Positions 1 through 9,354 of a stretch of DNA of 64,000 nt are shown in pieces. Under the pieces are notes generated by a model, which did not search any database, was not told the origin of the DNA, and saw only the letters and a program-made list of their open reading frames with translations. The first letter of the stretch is position 1. Each line of letters begins with the position of its first letter. Origin of the DNA: Lineus longissimus. Lineage: Eukaryota > Nemertea > Pilidiophora > Heteronemertea > Lineidae. A program made the translations under genes and the position numbers. The stretch covers positions 8,992,501-9,056,500 of the forward strand of contig NC_088315.1 of the NCBI RefSeq assembly GCF_910592395.1, written 5' to 3'.

Positions 1-202
1 GTGCAAGTGAAATATTAGTCGCAAACTTTTACAAAACTTCAGATACGAGAGATACTAATTGCCACACCCAAAATGTCTGAGCTAAATATATTTACTAAGG
101 CAAAAACGCATTCGCCCGAAGTTGTCAGCACAGTGCAGTGACTTGCACCGTCGCAAAACTACAGCCGCAGTGGGTTCGAACTAAGAAATCCTCGTCGCCA
201 AT

Positions 203-501
203 TGTCGTGCCGGCCACTTTTAGCGAGGGGCCGGACGGGGTGACCCACGGGCTGATACAGGTGTGCACTACCACAAATATTCAGGTGCGAGCATGATACG
301 GTGCATTATGCATGAAATGTGCATGAAACCGGACAAGATACGTGATGAACTTACTTTATTGACTTCTGTTGTTTTTCTGCCCCGAGACTAGGCCTGCGAG
401 GGCTTTTATGCGGTCCGGGAGTGACGTCACTGGGCCCTCCACCTGCTGACGTCACGGGATACCGGCTGTTGACGACGCGCTCGGTACCCCTCCGCACCAC
501 A
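203..501 (-). repeat. LTR (left copy)
   Basis: This 299-bp LTR is bounded by TGTCGTGC and GCACCACA. It differs from the right copy by a few substitutions and one indel in a T-run, which suggests fairly recent insertion or recombination. Confidence 0.8.
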
Positions 502-744
502 TTCCTCCCCCTTAGGTCGTCTCGGGATTTGGGATGATGATGGTGATCACAGTCTTCTGGGGGCTGCATGATCTTGTCGATGAACGTATTTACAATGTAA
601 TTCCCTGCACGAGCCTCCTCAGCCTTTTTATATCCGAAGAGACACGCCGGGTTTTTACCAAAAAAAACTTAACCCCACTCGGGCCTATAATATGTATGAA
701 AAAACTAGACTTTATAGTATATTATACAAAACTTGGGCTGTGAA

Positions 745-1045
745 TGCCCAGAAGGACCCCTCAGCTTACAAAGTCCGAGGAGCGTGCTACGATGGGACAC
801 TCAGTTCCAAGGGCACTTTAGATCATGATTATAATAACTGTATACACGGAGGGAAGTTGGAATGTCCTTAAGGACCCCTCAGCGCACAAAGTCCGAGGAG
901 CATGCTAAATTAGGACACCCCATTCCAAAGACAAGCTAATAGATACATAAAGGAAACTGGAATGTCCTTAAGGACCCCTCAGCTCACAAAGTCCGAGGAG
1001 CATGCTAAATTAGGACACCCCGTTCCCAAGACAACTTAATTTTAA
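745..1045. repeat. Three tandem ~100-bp units inside the LTR element
   Basis: A unit containing AAGGACCCCTCAG, CAAAGTCCGAGGAGC and a GGACAC(C/T)C-type segment recurs three times, near 750, 868 and 970. The second and third units are the most alike. They lie near the 3' end of the leftward-transcribed element. No function is evident. Confidence 0.75.
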
Positions 1046-1706
1046 TACAAAAAACTAGGGCCTCCTCAGCCTTTGATTGTCCGAAGAGGCCAAACCCGTA
1101 TAAGTAAACTGAGTGTAAAACCCTCCCCAGGTCATTGCCGTCCGGAGATTGGACCAAAGAACGCAACATAGGATTACCATGATACTGTGACGTGGGTGGC
1201 CCACGTGATATAATCGGTTCCAAACCGTCCGATAAGTCGAATTCAGACCAGCCTCTTGGATCGTGCGATGGCGTGCTTACAACTTGCGGTCGCGCATCAA
1301 AACCTGGCGGAGCTCGCGCAGTGGGCCTAAGAGAATAACACCCATTAGGAGCTAATAGGCCTACAGTACGGCCTAATTCCTTGACATTGGCAGGAGGAGG
1401 GTTCCCCCAAGTGATATTACGTTCCTTTGGATGAACACTCTGGTCCTTCGATGGAGAAGAGAAATCAATGATGGACAAGTTACGCCAAATGTCAAGGGTC
1501 CTATAGTTAAAGACGGACAACAAGTTGTCGTATGAATGGAATATCTGACCCCGCGCACGCGCCTCTTTCAAAGATGCCAACTCCGTCTGACTCGCCGGAG
1601 CGGCAGAAGGAAAGCGAAGTAAACGATTTAATTCCTCATCCGAGGACTTGTTTATTGAAACCTGATTGTCATAATCTTCCGAAGCGGAAGCAAATTTAAA
1701 TGCCAT
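1005..1706 (-). CDS. Gag-like ORF of the LTR element, unrecognised
   Basis: A 233-codon frame starts at an ATG about 460 bp downstream of the 5' LTR, the usual position of gag. It is hydrophilic, rich in Pro, Ser and Arg, and has no CCHC knuckle or enzyme motif that I can see. Its C-terminal part runs into the ~100-bp repeat block at about 745-1045. The gag assignment comes from position only. The protein may be a fragment or a frame particular to this non-autonomous family. Confidence 0.4.
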   Translation of the reverse strand: MAFKFASASEDYDNQVSINKSSDEELNRLLRFPSAAPASQTELASLKEARARGQIFHSYDNLLSVFNYRTLDIWRNLSIIDFSSPSKDQSVHPKERNITWGNPPPANVKELGRTVGLLAPNGCYSLRPTARAPPGFDARPQVVSTPSHDPRGWSEFDLSDGLEPIISRGPPTSQYHGNPMLRSLVQSPDGNDLGRVLHSVYLYGFGLFGQSKAEEALVFCIKIKLSWERGVLI

Positions 1707-2168
1707 GACGAAAATGGTAATATAATAATATAATGATAAGAACTAGGCGGACGAAATAGTAATATTACGAAATCAGAATAGAAATTCTAAGAACCGGGCC
1801 TAGGTATTCACTAGACGAGAGAGAAATAATTCAAAGGCCTAGACGGGTGTGGCACACAATAATAATTCACAATCTGACTAATGAAACTGATACGACTGAA
1901 TATGCGGGTACGTAGCCGGTGCTCGGTACAAAAATACAGTGCGGAATAAACCAACAAATTCAAAATGTGCAAGTGAAATATTAGTCGCAAACTTTTACAA
2001 AACTTCAGATACGAGAGATACTAATTGCCACACCCAAAATGTCTGAGCTAAATATATTTACTAAGGCAAAAATGCATTCGCCCGAAGTTGTCAGCACAGT
2101 GCAGTGACTTGCACCGTCGCAAAACTACAGCCGCAGTGGGTTCGAACTAAGAAATCCTCGTCGCCAAT

Positions 2169-2466
2169 TGTAGTGCCGGCCACTTTTAGCGAGGGGCCGG
2201 ACGGGGTGACCCACGGGCTGATACAGGTGTGCACTACTACAAATATTCAGGTGCGAGCATGATACGGTGCATTATGCATGAAATGTGCATGAAACCGGAC
2301 AAGATACGTGATGAACTTACTTTATTGACTTCTGTTGTTTTCTGCCCCGAGACTAGGCCTGCGAGGGCTTTTATGCGGTCCAGGAGTGACGTCACTGGGC
2401 CCTCCACCTGCTGACGTCACGGGATACCGGCTGTTGGCGATGCGCTCGGTACCCCTCCGCACCACA
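2169..2466 (-). repeat. LTR (right copy, 5' LTR of the minus-strand element)
   Basis: This 298-bp LTR is bounded by TGTAGTGC and GCACCACA. The primer binding site lies directly beyond its left edge (about 2150-2167, read on the minus strand). Confidence 0.8.
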
Positions 2467-3033
2467 AAACCCATCTTTTTATACTTTGATTGGAATGGGA
2501 AATGATTAAGAATTGGGGAAAATTTTTTTATATAAATCCAAGATGGCCGCCATGGCGGCCATTTTGAATTTTCTGAGGACAAGGCACGGAAACGGCCATG
2601 TCTCAAAAACTAAGCAAGATAATGATATGCAACCACCTCCTAATGAAGCATAACAATAAGATATGTGTTATCAAGCATTCCTGTGCCTAAATGTAGCATA
2701 TTTGACATTCATCAGAAATACTGAATCACTGGTATGAAATTCGCTGACTGGTGTTCCAACCAAAATGTTCATCAGAGTGCACATTTATGTCCTAGGTTGA
2801 TAAAAATGCTTGATAACACAGTTTTTTGTGTCTAGAATATGTCCTGAAAATCTCAAGAAGATACATTGGATACTAATTGTGAGAGCAAGGTCTTTTAATA
2901 GTCCTTGTGAAAAAAAACAAACCACTTGACGAACCCCTAGTAAAATTTTGTTTGGTTTCCCCGTTTTTGTTGCCAATTAATTAAAACCCCTGAGACAAAT
3001 GAAGTCCCTGGTGATGGTCAATGGGCATCCCCT
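2467..3033. other. Intergenic, no gene seen
   Basis: No supported coding sequence. A perfect 20-bp palindrome (ATGGCCGCCATGGCGGCCAT, 2543-2562) contains two inverted AAGATGGCCGCC-like words. The rest is AT-rich. Confidence 0.6.
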
Positions 3034-4610
3034 TTAAAGTGAAAAAAATATAAATAAATATTCTGCCTCTTCTCCTGCTTGTGCCCCCGAACCTTTTTGC
3101 CACCTTCCACCCCAAATTACCTGAAGATGAGAGCTCAGTATACACACAAATTTGGCAACCAAAATGGGAGTTTATGAATACAATATCTATAAAATCTTTT
3201 ATCAACATGCAATTGTTGAATTTCCACGTCATGTTCTAGTGTAAAGCTTTGAAAGTTCAAATCACCATGACCTAATGACTTGTTTCAGGTTTTGGTTTCA
3301 TGATCAGAACACAGAAAATTCAAATTACAATTGCATTCACATTATTGAGCCTAAGAATCAATTTAGAAAACATGTTTGGCATCTTAGCTTCAGAAACCAA
3401 GATGTTAACTTGAGTTTGTGGTTTATGCCAAAGTGCTTTATTGTGGACAAGAGAAATGAAGAAAATACCTGGCATGTCCAGTCATGAGCTGTAGCGTGGA
3501 AGACACTCAGGAAAGGCTTTGTATAACGAACAAGTGCTGAGTGGTCACTTGCAAGACTTGGGAGGATCCTTTCCAGGTAAGGCCAATATTTGCAAATGAT
3601 ATCCTGGCATACAAAGTCCACATTCGTCATATCATCAAGCAGCTTGTGGAGAAACATTGGGTAGGCGTATATCTCTCCTTGAAACATGTTGAGAGACTTC
3701 AACAGGTGAGCATGTCTGCAAACGGCAATTTCCAGCCCAGTTTCCGCTAAAGCTCTGTGCTGCTTGCTCTGGCTTCTGGCAGCCTTCCAATGCGTCTCTC
3801 CACACGTGCTTGTACCCTGGAAAGTGTCCCAAGAAAAGATTTAATCAAAACACTAAGACACAGGTGCAAGGGACAGTGGTGTATTTACCAATGTTGCTGC
3901 TATTATGTTGTCTGAACTGGTCTTAAGGTTATCCCTTCCTTCAATGGCTGGGAATTGTTTTCTTAGTTTTTCACTTCAAATGGCTAGTTCTTGGTCGTGT
4001 GCTGTCCAATTATGTCAAAATTAGAATTCTATATATTTTAAACTACCAAGTTATACATAAAATTTAGGACAACCAAAGATGGTGCTATTTGTGCTGGCCT
4101 CACCAAGTTCCAGCAACAGCAGCAAAATCGTGATTGGGTTTTGAAGCACTTCAGGAATTATACATTGATGTGAACCCATTGATGTGAAGTGAGAATGTCA
4201 TAGATAAGCCCATAGTCATTATAACTGCTTGTTTGTTGTTAACGACCAACTACATGTACATGCTGCGTTCACCACATTTCTCCTGTAGACCGAAAATACA
4301 CATTATGCATGGATATTGAAAAAGCAGTAAGATATGTTTACCTGTTCTCCAATGTTCTTCACTTCCTTCACAAATTCATCGACCTCCTTGTCTTTCACAA
4401 TAAATATATCACCAAAATGATTTTCTGTTGATGTTCTGAAAAATAATCCATGATTGATATACGAGTGCAGGAGGTTATTTTTATATATTTCCACACTTGT
4501 ACTATCATATAGACAATATTTGGAACAAAATCATTGTCAGTTTCACTCCTTGGTTCTGTCCTTTAAATCGATACAATTTCTTATTTCCATCGAGGTGTAC
4601 TGCATTATTT
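3034..4610 (-). pseudogene. KDZ-family transposase-like gene, partial, with introns
   Basis: Three minus-strand blocks joined by consensus splice sites match the Kyakuja-Dileera-Zisupton (KDZ) transposase family as I know it. The blocks are 4342-4435, 3469-3816 and 3034-3120. The first carries a DIFIVKDKEVDEFVKEV-type segment. The second, 116 codons in phase, carries THWKAARSQSK, TGLEIAVCRH, GEIYAYP, QDIICKYWPYL and FHATAHDWTCQ. The third begins VIWGGRWQKGSGAQAGEEAEY and reaches a stop 12 codons later. A further piece, HLDGNKKLYRFK, lies at about 4552-4610 but I cannot join it in phase. Exon phases 4342-4435 to 3469-3816 to 3034-3120 agree. The family N-terminus and the conserved region after GEEAE are missing, so this is a relic or a truncated domesticated gene. 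Confidence 0.7.
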
Positions 4611-5036
4611 TCGTCGCGATTTACCACTACTACTGTTTCCACAGACACATACTCCGCGACAGTCGCTGCATTTGTTCTTGTCGCTGTAGTTGTGCACGCG
4701 ACTATTGCGTACAACCGATGTCCTGCTGCCACTGCGTTTCAGAGAACCCATTTCGATATCCTTGTCATCGTCGTCGTCTTCGTCAATAATTGAACTGTAT
4801 TCTTTCCTGGAGAAATTCTTAGTGCGTTTGTTATTGTCGATGACAATGTTTTTTCTTATAGACGCCACCACTATGAGAATAATCAGCATCAGAATGAGAA
4901 ACAGTACGTAAATAGCTCCTTGCACACCTAGAAATGCCTTGATAATCATAGGCATCTTCGTAAAGGTGATCTCCGTGGATAGCAGACTTTTTACAATGTT
5001 GTCCGCCAACTGATTCGGATTAGGTGTGGTTGTCAT
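4605..5036 (-). CDS. Hypothetical single-pass membrane protein
   Basis: An intronless 143-codon frame. It has a short polar N-terminus, one strongly hydrophobic segment at about residues 39-60, and a basic then acidic tail with a run of Asp at about 87-93. The C-terminus is Ser/Lys/Arg-rich with several Cys residues. No signal peptide is evident, so topology is undecided. An ATATAAAA stretch lies just upstream of the ATG. Its stop abuts the HLDGNKKLYRFK remnant of the KDZ relic, so it lies upstream of, or was inserted into, that relic. I do not recognise the family. Confidence 0.45.
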   Translation of the reverse strand: MTTTPNPNQLADNIVKSLLSTEITFTKMPMIIKAFLGVQGAIYVLFLILMLIILIVVASIRKNIVIDNNKRTKNFSRKEYSSIIDEDDDDDKDIEMGSLKRSGSRTSVVRNSRVHNYSDKNKCSDCRGVCVCGNSSSGKSRRK

Positions 5037-5242
5037 TTTTTTTATATTAAGTAGTCGAACTATCTAACGTAACCGTATGTAGTTTCACAACAACCTCGGA
5101 GATTTTTATATTTTGTGAAACAGGGTGGCTGGGTGAGATGACTAATAAACATTTTATAAAATAATAGCACAATAGTCTTTTTGTGAGGCTTAATATATAA
5201 TATATATATGATTTACAGTGTGACGCTAACCGTATCCTAGGA

Positions 5243-5524
5243 ACATAGGTTTTTTGGCGTTTGTTGGTGGGCAGCCCGTAAACACAGGGGAATAGTTGCC
5301 CATTTCCAGGAAAAAGCATGAACAGTATACAACTGGAAAAAAATCTCCGGGACTGTTTTAAATGTTCCATCAGCTGCCCAGTGAGGCGAATTATGCAGTT
5401 TCAATTTCACGGGGGGGGGGGGGCAATTTTACAGGGGGCAATTTCACTGGGGGTAATTACCTAGGGGGGAGTTGTCGGGGGGGCAATTGACCGGGGGGGA
5501 GTTGTCCGGGGGGCAATTTTCCTA
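5243..5524. repeat. Insertion with G-run minisatellite, likely G-quadruplex former
   Basis: This block is absent from copy B. At 5408-5520 it holds at least six G-tracts of 5-13 Gs separated by 8-11 bases of the type CAATTTTAC, TAATTACCTA and AGTTGTCC, giving a roughly 16-bp unit. Regularly spaced long G-tracts of this kind are expected to form G-quadruplexes. Confidence 0.7.
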
Positions 5525-5696
5525 GACCCGGTGGATGGACAGAGCGCACCGCTCTAGTCGAATCATCGATGTCGGCAAGAGGAGGCATTTCCTCCTCCTC
5601 TGTGGGAGTAAAGTGATCTAGCAAGCTGGCAAGCCACGTGTTTGGTCGATAATTTAAATGTTTAATAAATGCCCTAGGTGGAACGGGACAATTTTT

Positions 5697-6458
5697 TTAA
5701 ATTTCCTCGCGCTTCGCAAGGACTTGGGTGGTCGACCTCCCTGCTATTACAGAGAGAGGACCATGCCTCCGATAACTGAAATGGGTACCACAGGCCGGAC
5801 ACAATAGCTTTGTGAAAGAGTTAAACATGTGCCATACTAATACGATCACGCATCTGACATGTATGACGTGATGGCAACAAGGCATAAAATATACTGAGGG
5901 CTGAGGGTGGTAAAACGACTCCAACTCCGTATATGACTTGTCGCACCGTGCGCAGGTCTTCCCATATAAAATTTTTTGAAATAGATGAGCTCGATGTCTT
6001 GTACGCCGTTGAAGTTTTTTGTTTAGAGAAGTTGCCACAAAAGGGCCTCTACCCACTCCTGAACGATCTACTAACCCATAAATATGCGACCGAGACATCC
6101 CCCCTTTTTCCGAAATGTATTTTACGATAGCTGGTGTAAAAGAGTTGTGAACCCCGAACAAATTTAGTAGACGGGTCAAAATGGACGCCGCCGTTTGTAC
6201 ATTCAGATATTGCTGCACGGTTTGACCAATCATGTCAAAATGTTGACATTGAAGTTGGGTGTACGGCCACTCCGAAACCCTACGGTAACAAACGTTGATG
6301 CTAACCTCTATATATTGTCGGAAGACAGTCTGCTGTAATGAGGAGCTGTTTAATATGAACGCTGCCTCAAAATAGTCATATAGAGGATAGCGGCCAAAGT
6401 CTGTGGGTAAATGCAGCAAATACCTTAGTAACTGCACAAAAACAACACCGGACACCAC
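5697..6458 (-). pseudogene. RING-type protein gene, copy A (truncated)
   Basis: The open part (253 codons) matches the middle of the copy at 15030-16199, including CARC, CCHHVIHVRC and CPAC. The first ~58 residues of copy B are missing. A single T-to-A change (TTA to TAA) creates a stop after KREEI, and copy-B-like sequence continues beyond it. A two-codon insertion follows GRYP. A broken duplicate of a RING E3-like or virus-type RING protein. Confidence 0.75.
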
Positions 6459-6473
6459 CGCCGGCCAATCGTG

Positions 6474-6649
6474 AGTAGTAGATAATTGATTACATACAAC
6501 GCCGCGTCACATTCTGCGTCTCAATTTGACGTTATTGGTCTATTCTATGCAAACCACAATTTCAAGTATCAACGAACGTACACTTATCTAATCATCGATT
6601 AGATACCATATAGCATGGTACGCGGCGTTGTGTGTAATCAATTCTACTA
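6474..6649. mobile_element. Hairpin MITE with ~30-bp terminal inverted repeats
   Basis: AGATAATTGATTACATAC with ACGCCGCG on the left pairs with CGCGGCGT and GTGTAATCAATTCT on the right, giving inverted arms of about 29-30 bp around a ~115-bp core. There is no coding capacity. The superfamily is not identified. Outer bases suggest a short TA-rich target duplication. Confidence 0.65.
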
Positions 6650-6794
6650 TTTTACCTCTTTTTTTCTATCATGTGATGTCGCTAATCATGATCTCTCCAT
6701 GGCGAAGAAAACAGTTATATGAAATTTCATTTACATTCATTCATACATTCAACTTTCTCCGGTTTGGGAGTCTTTTCATGAACTTGACTCTTCT

Positions 6795-6849
6795 TTTTAG
6801 CTCACCTCTTAGCAGAGGTGAGCTTATCCCATACCGTGGCGTCCGTCGT

Positions 6850-6908
<59 letters not shown>

Positions 6909-7948
6909 CGTCGTCCGTTAGCAGGGCACGTTTCGTAACTGTTAGAGCTATTGAGTTGAAACTTGGTACACATGTACCCTTATGTAATGACACCTTGGAG
7001 AGCAAGTTTCGGTCCGATTCGTTTCATGGTTTGGCCACCAGGGGGCCAAACGTTAAAAGTGAAAATATGCAATATCTCCCTTAATAGTAGTCGGGAAATT
7101 TTGAAAAAAATATGGTAGGTACTTCTAGCAAAGGTGCATCATATATCCTCCGGGTTTTTGATTTGACCTCCTTTTCAAGGTCACAGAGGTCAAATGGTGT
7201 AAATTGGCCGATAGGATGTAACGATGGCACGTTTCTAAACTGCAATGACTATTGATACCAAATTTGGTACACATTTACCCCTTAGTCAGGTGATCTCAGG
7301 GACTGAAGTTTGGTCCAATATGATTCACCACTTGACCACCAGGGGGCAAAATCCAAAAACCTTAAAAATGTGATTATTCCTTAACTTCTTGCCCGATTGC
7401 CACCAATTTGATATCATGGGTACATCTAACCACCATACAGTATATGTCACACAGGTTTTTAATTTGACCTTCTTGTCAAGGTCACAGAGGTCAAATGGCG
7501 TAAATTGACCGTCAGGCCGTAACTATGGCACGTTTCTTAACTGCAATGACTATTGATCACAAATTAAGTACACATGTACCCCTTAGTCAGGTGATCTCAG
7601 GTACCGAAGTTTGGTGCGATCTGATTTGCCGTTTGGCCTCCAGGGAGGGGGCCAAATCCTAAATTCTTCAAAATGCCATTATTCCTAGTAATGACTTGCC
7701 CGATTGGCACCAATTTTATATCATAGGTACATCTAATTCTAACAACCATTCAATGTGTCACCCGGGTCTTCTTTGATTTGACCTACTTTTCAAGGTCACA
7801 GAGGTCGAATGTACTGTAAATTGGCCATTTTGGGGAAATTGTAATTGCTTGGACCTACATCAAACCTAACACTACATGACACAATACCATGCTCTTTATC
7901 CATCTTTCCTCCACATGGGGTGAGCACAATGGCCCTGGCCATTTCATA
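6795..7948 (+). mobile_element. HINE / DINE-1-like Helentron derivative 1
   Basis: The order of parts matches DINE-1-type elements. It begins TTTTAGCTCACCTC with an immediate hairpin (CACCTCTTAGCAGAGGTG), followed by a GTC-repeat microsatellite (about 6841-6917), then ~300-bp internal monomers repeated three times (GGCACGTTTC words near 6924, 7227 and 7527). It ends with a GGGGTGAGC sub-terminal repeat and the hairpin AATGGCCCTGGCCATT. There is no coding sequence. The 3' limit is estimated by analogy with the other two copies. Confidence 0.75.
6841..6917 (+). repeat. (GTC)n microsatellite
   Basis: About 20 near-perfect GTC units inside HINE 1. They create spurious Arg-rich or Ser-rich frames on both strands. 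Confidence 0.95.
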
Positions 7949-8283
7949 TTTTTCTCACTCCACTACAAATATGTATAGTTCTATAAAGTGATATGTTGCA
8001 CAAATGTTAGCGTATCAGTGATTAACACAACGATGAATAGGTACATATCACTTCATAGGTCATAGTCATGGACTTTTAAATGGATACATGTACGTCATTG
8101 AAAGGAACAAGGCTATCATTTGTGCCAAAACATACCTTTTTATTTCTATTATGAACATGCGTAGACGCGACCATATATATATATATATGTTTACATATAC
8201 TGAGGAAATTTTCAATTTGAAACAGTAAGCAAGTTAAGAAAATACAGAAAACCCTCATCCATCGTTTTCACAATGCACGCCCG
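7949..8283. other. Intergenic, no gene seen
   Basis: AT-rich sequence between HINE 1 and the dUTPase-like frame, with a short TA microsatellite near 8173-8189. No other structure noticed. Confidence 0.6.
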
Positions 8284-8930
8284 TCAATAACGGAAAGTAC
8301 TCCCAAACTGCTCTTTACCCCTCACTGTGCACGAGAGTCTATCTACATGAACAAGTTCTACGTTGAGAATGGGTAATATCACAAGCTGTGCTAATCTTGC
8401 CCCCTCTCCTACAAAGGCATAAGGATCTGTACAGTTGTGGTAGGATCCGTGGAGTATAATTTCTCCCCTTGAGTCTGAATTTATAATACCATCATATATT
8501 TGGACACCATGTTTCAGTGTATAAATCGGTCTTGGAAGAATACGACCAAAATACCCTTTTGGTATTTCCACCGCAATTTTGGTGGGCACTTGTTGCACTT
8601 TCCCATCAGGAGTAAACCTCACTGTTTCTGCGGCATATATGTCAAACCCCGCTGCCTCTTTCGACATTTTAGTCGGTATTCTTCCCTTTGCTGACAGCAA
8701 TTTTACTTTTACCTTAACAGAATCATCACCAGCATTAGAGGATGACAGGGATGATATCGAAAAAGTGTCATCACTTTCACTGTCAGAAGATATACTGACA
8801 CTATCATTATCACTGCTGATATAAACAACTGAGTCTTCGTCAGAATCATCAACCTAGTAGGCCTAACCTTTAGAGGGATTTTTCCCGTTATCGGATCTTG
8901 ATCGGCAAGATATGGTTGTGTCCTCGACAT
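8284..8930 (-). pseudogene. dUTPase-like protein, frame-disrupted, altered active site
   Basis: The frame at 8284-8700 shows the five ordered motifs of trimeric dUTPases: AAGFDIYAAE (1), GRILPRP (2), GIINSDSRGE (3), GARLAQLVI (4) and RGKEQFGSTF (5). Motif 2 lacks the usual Ser-Gly. In motif 3 the catalytic Asp is Asn and the uracil-stacking Tyr is Ser, so activity is doubtful. Upstream the same frame is a Ser/Asp-rich stretch of about 50 residues ending at a TAG near 8850. An ATG-led segment (8930 to about 8860) precedes it in another frame, so the N-terminus is broken by an indel or an unseen intron. The family occurs in cells, retroelements and large DNA viruses, and the neighbours favour a mobile or viral source. 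Confidence 0.7.
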
Positions 8931-9354
8931 GATGGGATTTACTAAAAAAAAAGGAAAAAAAAAAAAGAAAAATTATGCGTAAATGTTTGCCTATTTTTCC
9001 ACCGTTGTTAACATCCAAAAGGATGATTCATCCTATCAATTCAATTGCGAGCCTAAACTGGCCTACTTGTTTATGCATAGACTGATCACGAGGGTAAGAA
9101 ACCACGGGTTTAAAGTTGACTCTACCACGGAGGTACCTCCATGACTCTACTGTATGTTTACATTCGGTACTCTTGTAATACACGCTAATATTTGCTGAGG
9201 TGTGCAACACGTGCTAAATGTCTATATGGCTCACCATTCACAAATCAAATAAGCGCTTACTCTTGCGGAAGTCAATGATGCAGAAAAAAACACTTTGTCC
9301 CTTTTAAATTACACCTCGAGTTAATACAATTTGGTTCAATGTTGTTGTTGTTTT
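8931..9354. other. Intergenic, no gene seen
   Basis: Contains an A-rich tract (about 8943-8971) just upstream of the dUTPase-like frame. No other feature recognised. Confidence 0.6.

Larger units (their letters stand above)
1..2466 (-). mobile_element. Gypsy-type LTR retrotransposon derivative, tandem copies sharing an LTR
   Basis: Two near-identical LTRs (203-501 and 2169-2466, about 299 bp) begin and end with the inverted termini TGT(A/C)GTGC and GCACCACA. On the minus strand each LTR is followed, two bases on, by a TGGCGACGAGGATTTC-like primer binding site, so the element is transcribed leftward. The ~200-bp leader beyond the right LTR is found again at 1-202 beyond the left LTR, so positions 1-501 repeat 1967-2466. 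The layout is LTR-leader-body-LTR-leader, that is, head-to-tail elements sharing one LTR, with the next copy running off the left edge. The internal region is only about 1.67 kb and shows no protease, reverse transcriptase or integrase, so this copy is non-autonomous or deleted. Gypsy assignment rests on the primer-site type and is an inference. Confidence 0.8.
5186..6472 (-). repeat. Copy A of a duplicated segment (partner 15040-16042)
   Basis: Sequence from AGGCTTAATAT (5186) to CAATCGTGA (6472) is a close copy of 15040-16042. Copy A carries an extra ~280-bp block (about 5243-5524) with G-runs. Outside these limits the copies share nothing. The homology ends next to the hairpin MITE at 6474. 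Confidence 0.85.

Noticed and set aside
6818-7084. Arg-rich and Ser-rich reading frames on both strands
   Set aside because: They are translations of the GTC microsatellite inside HINE 1.
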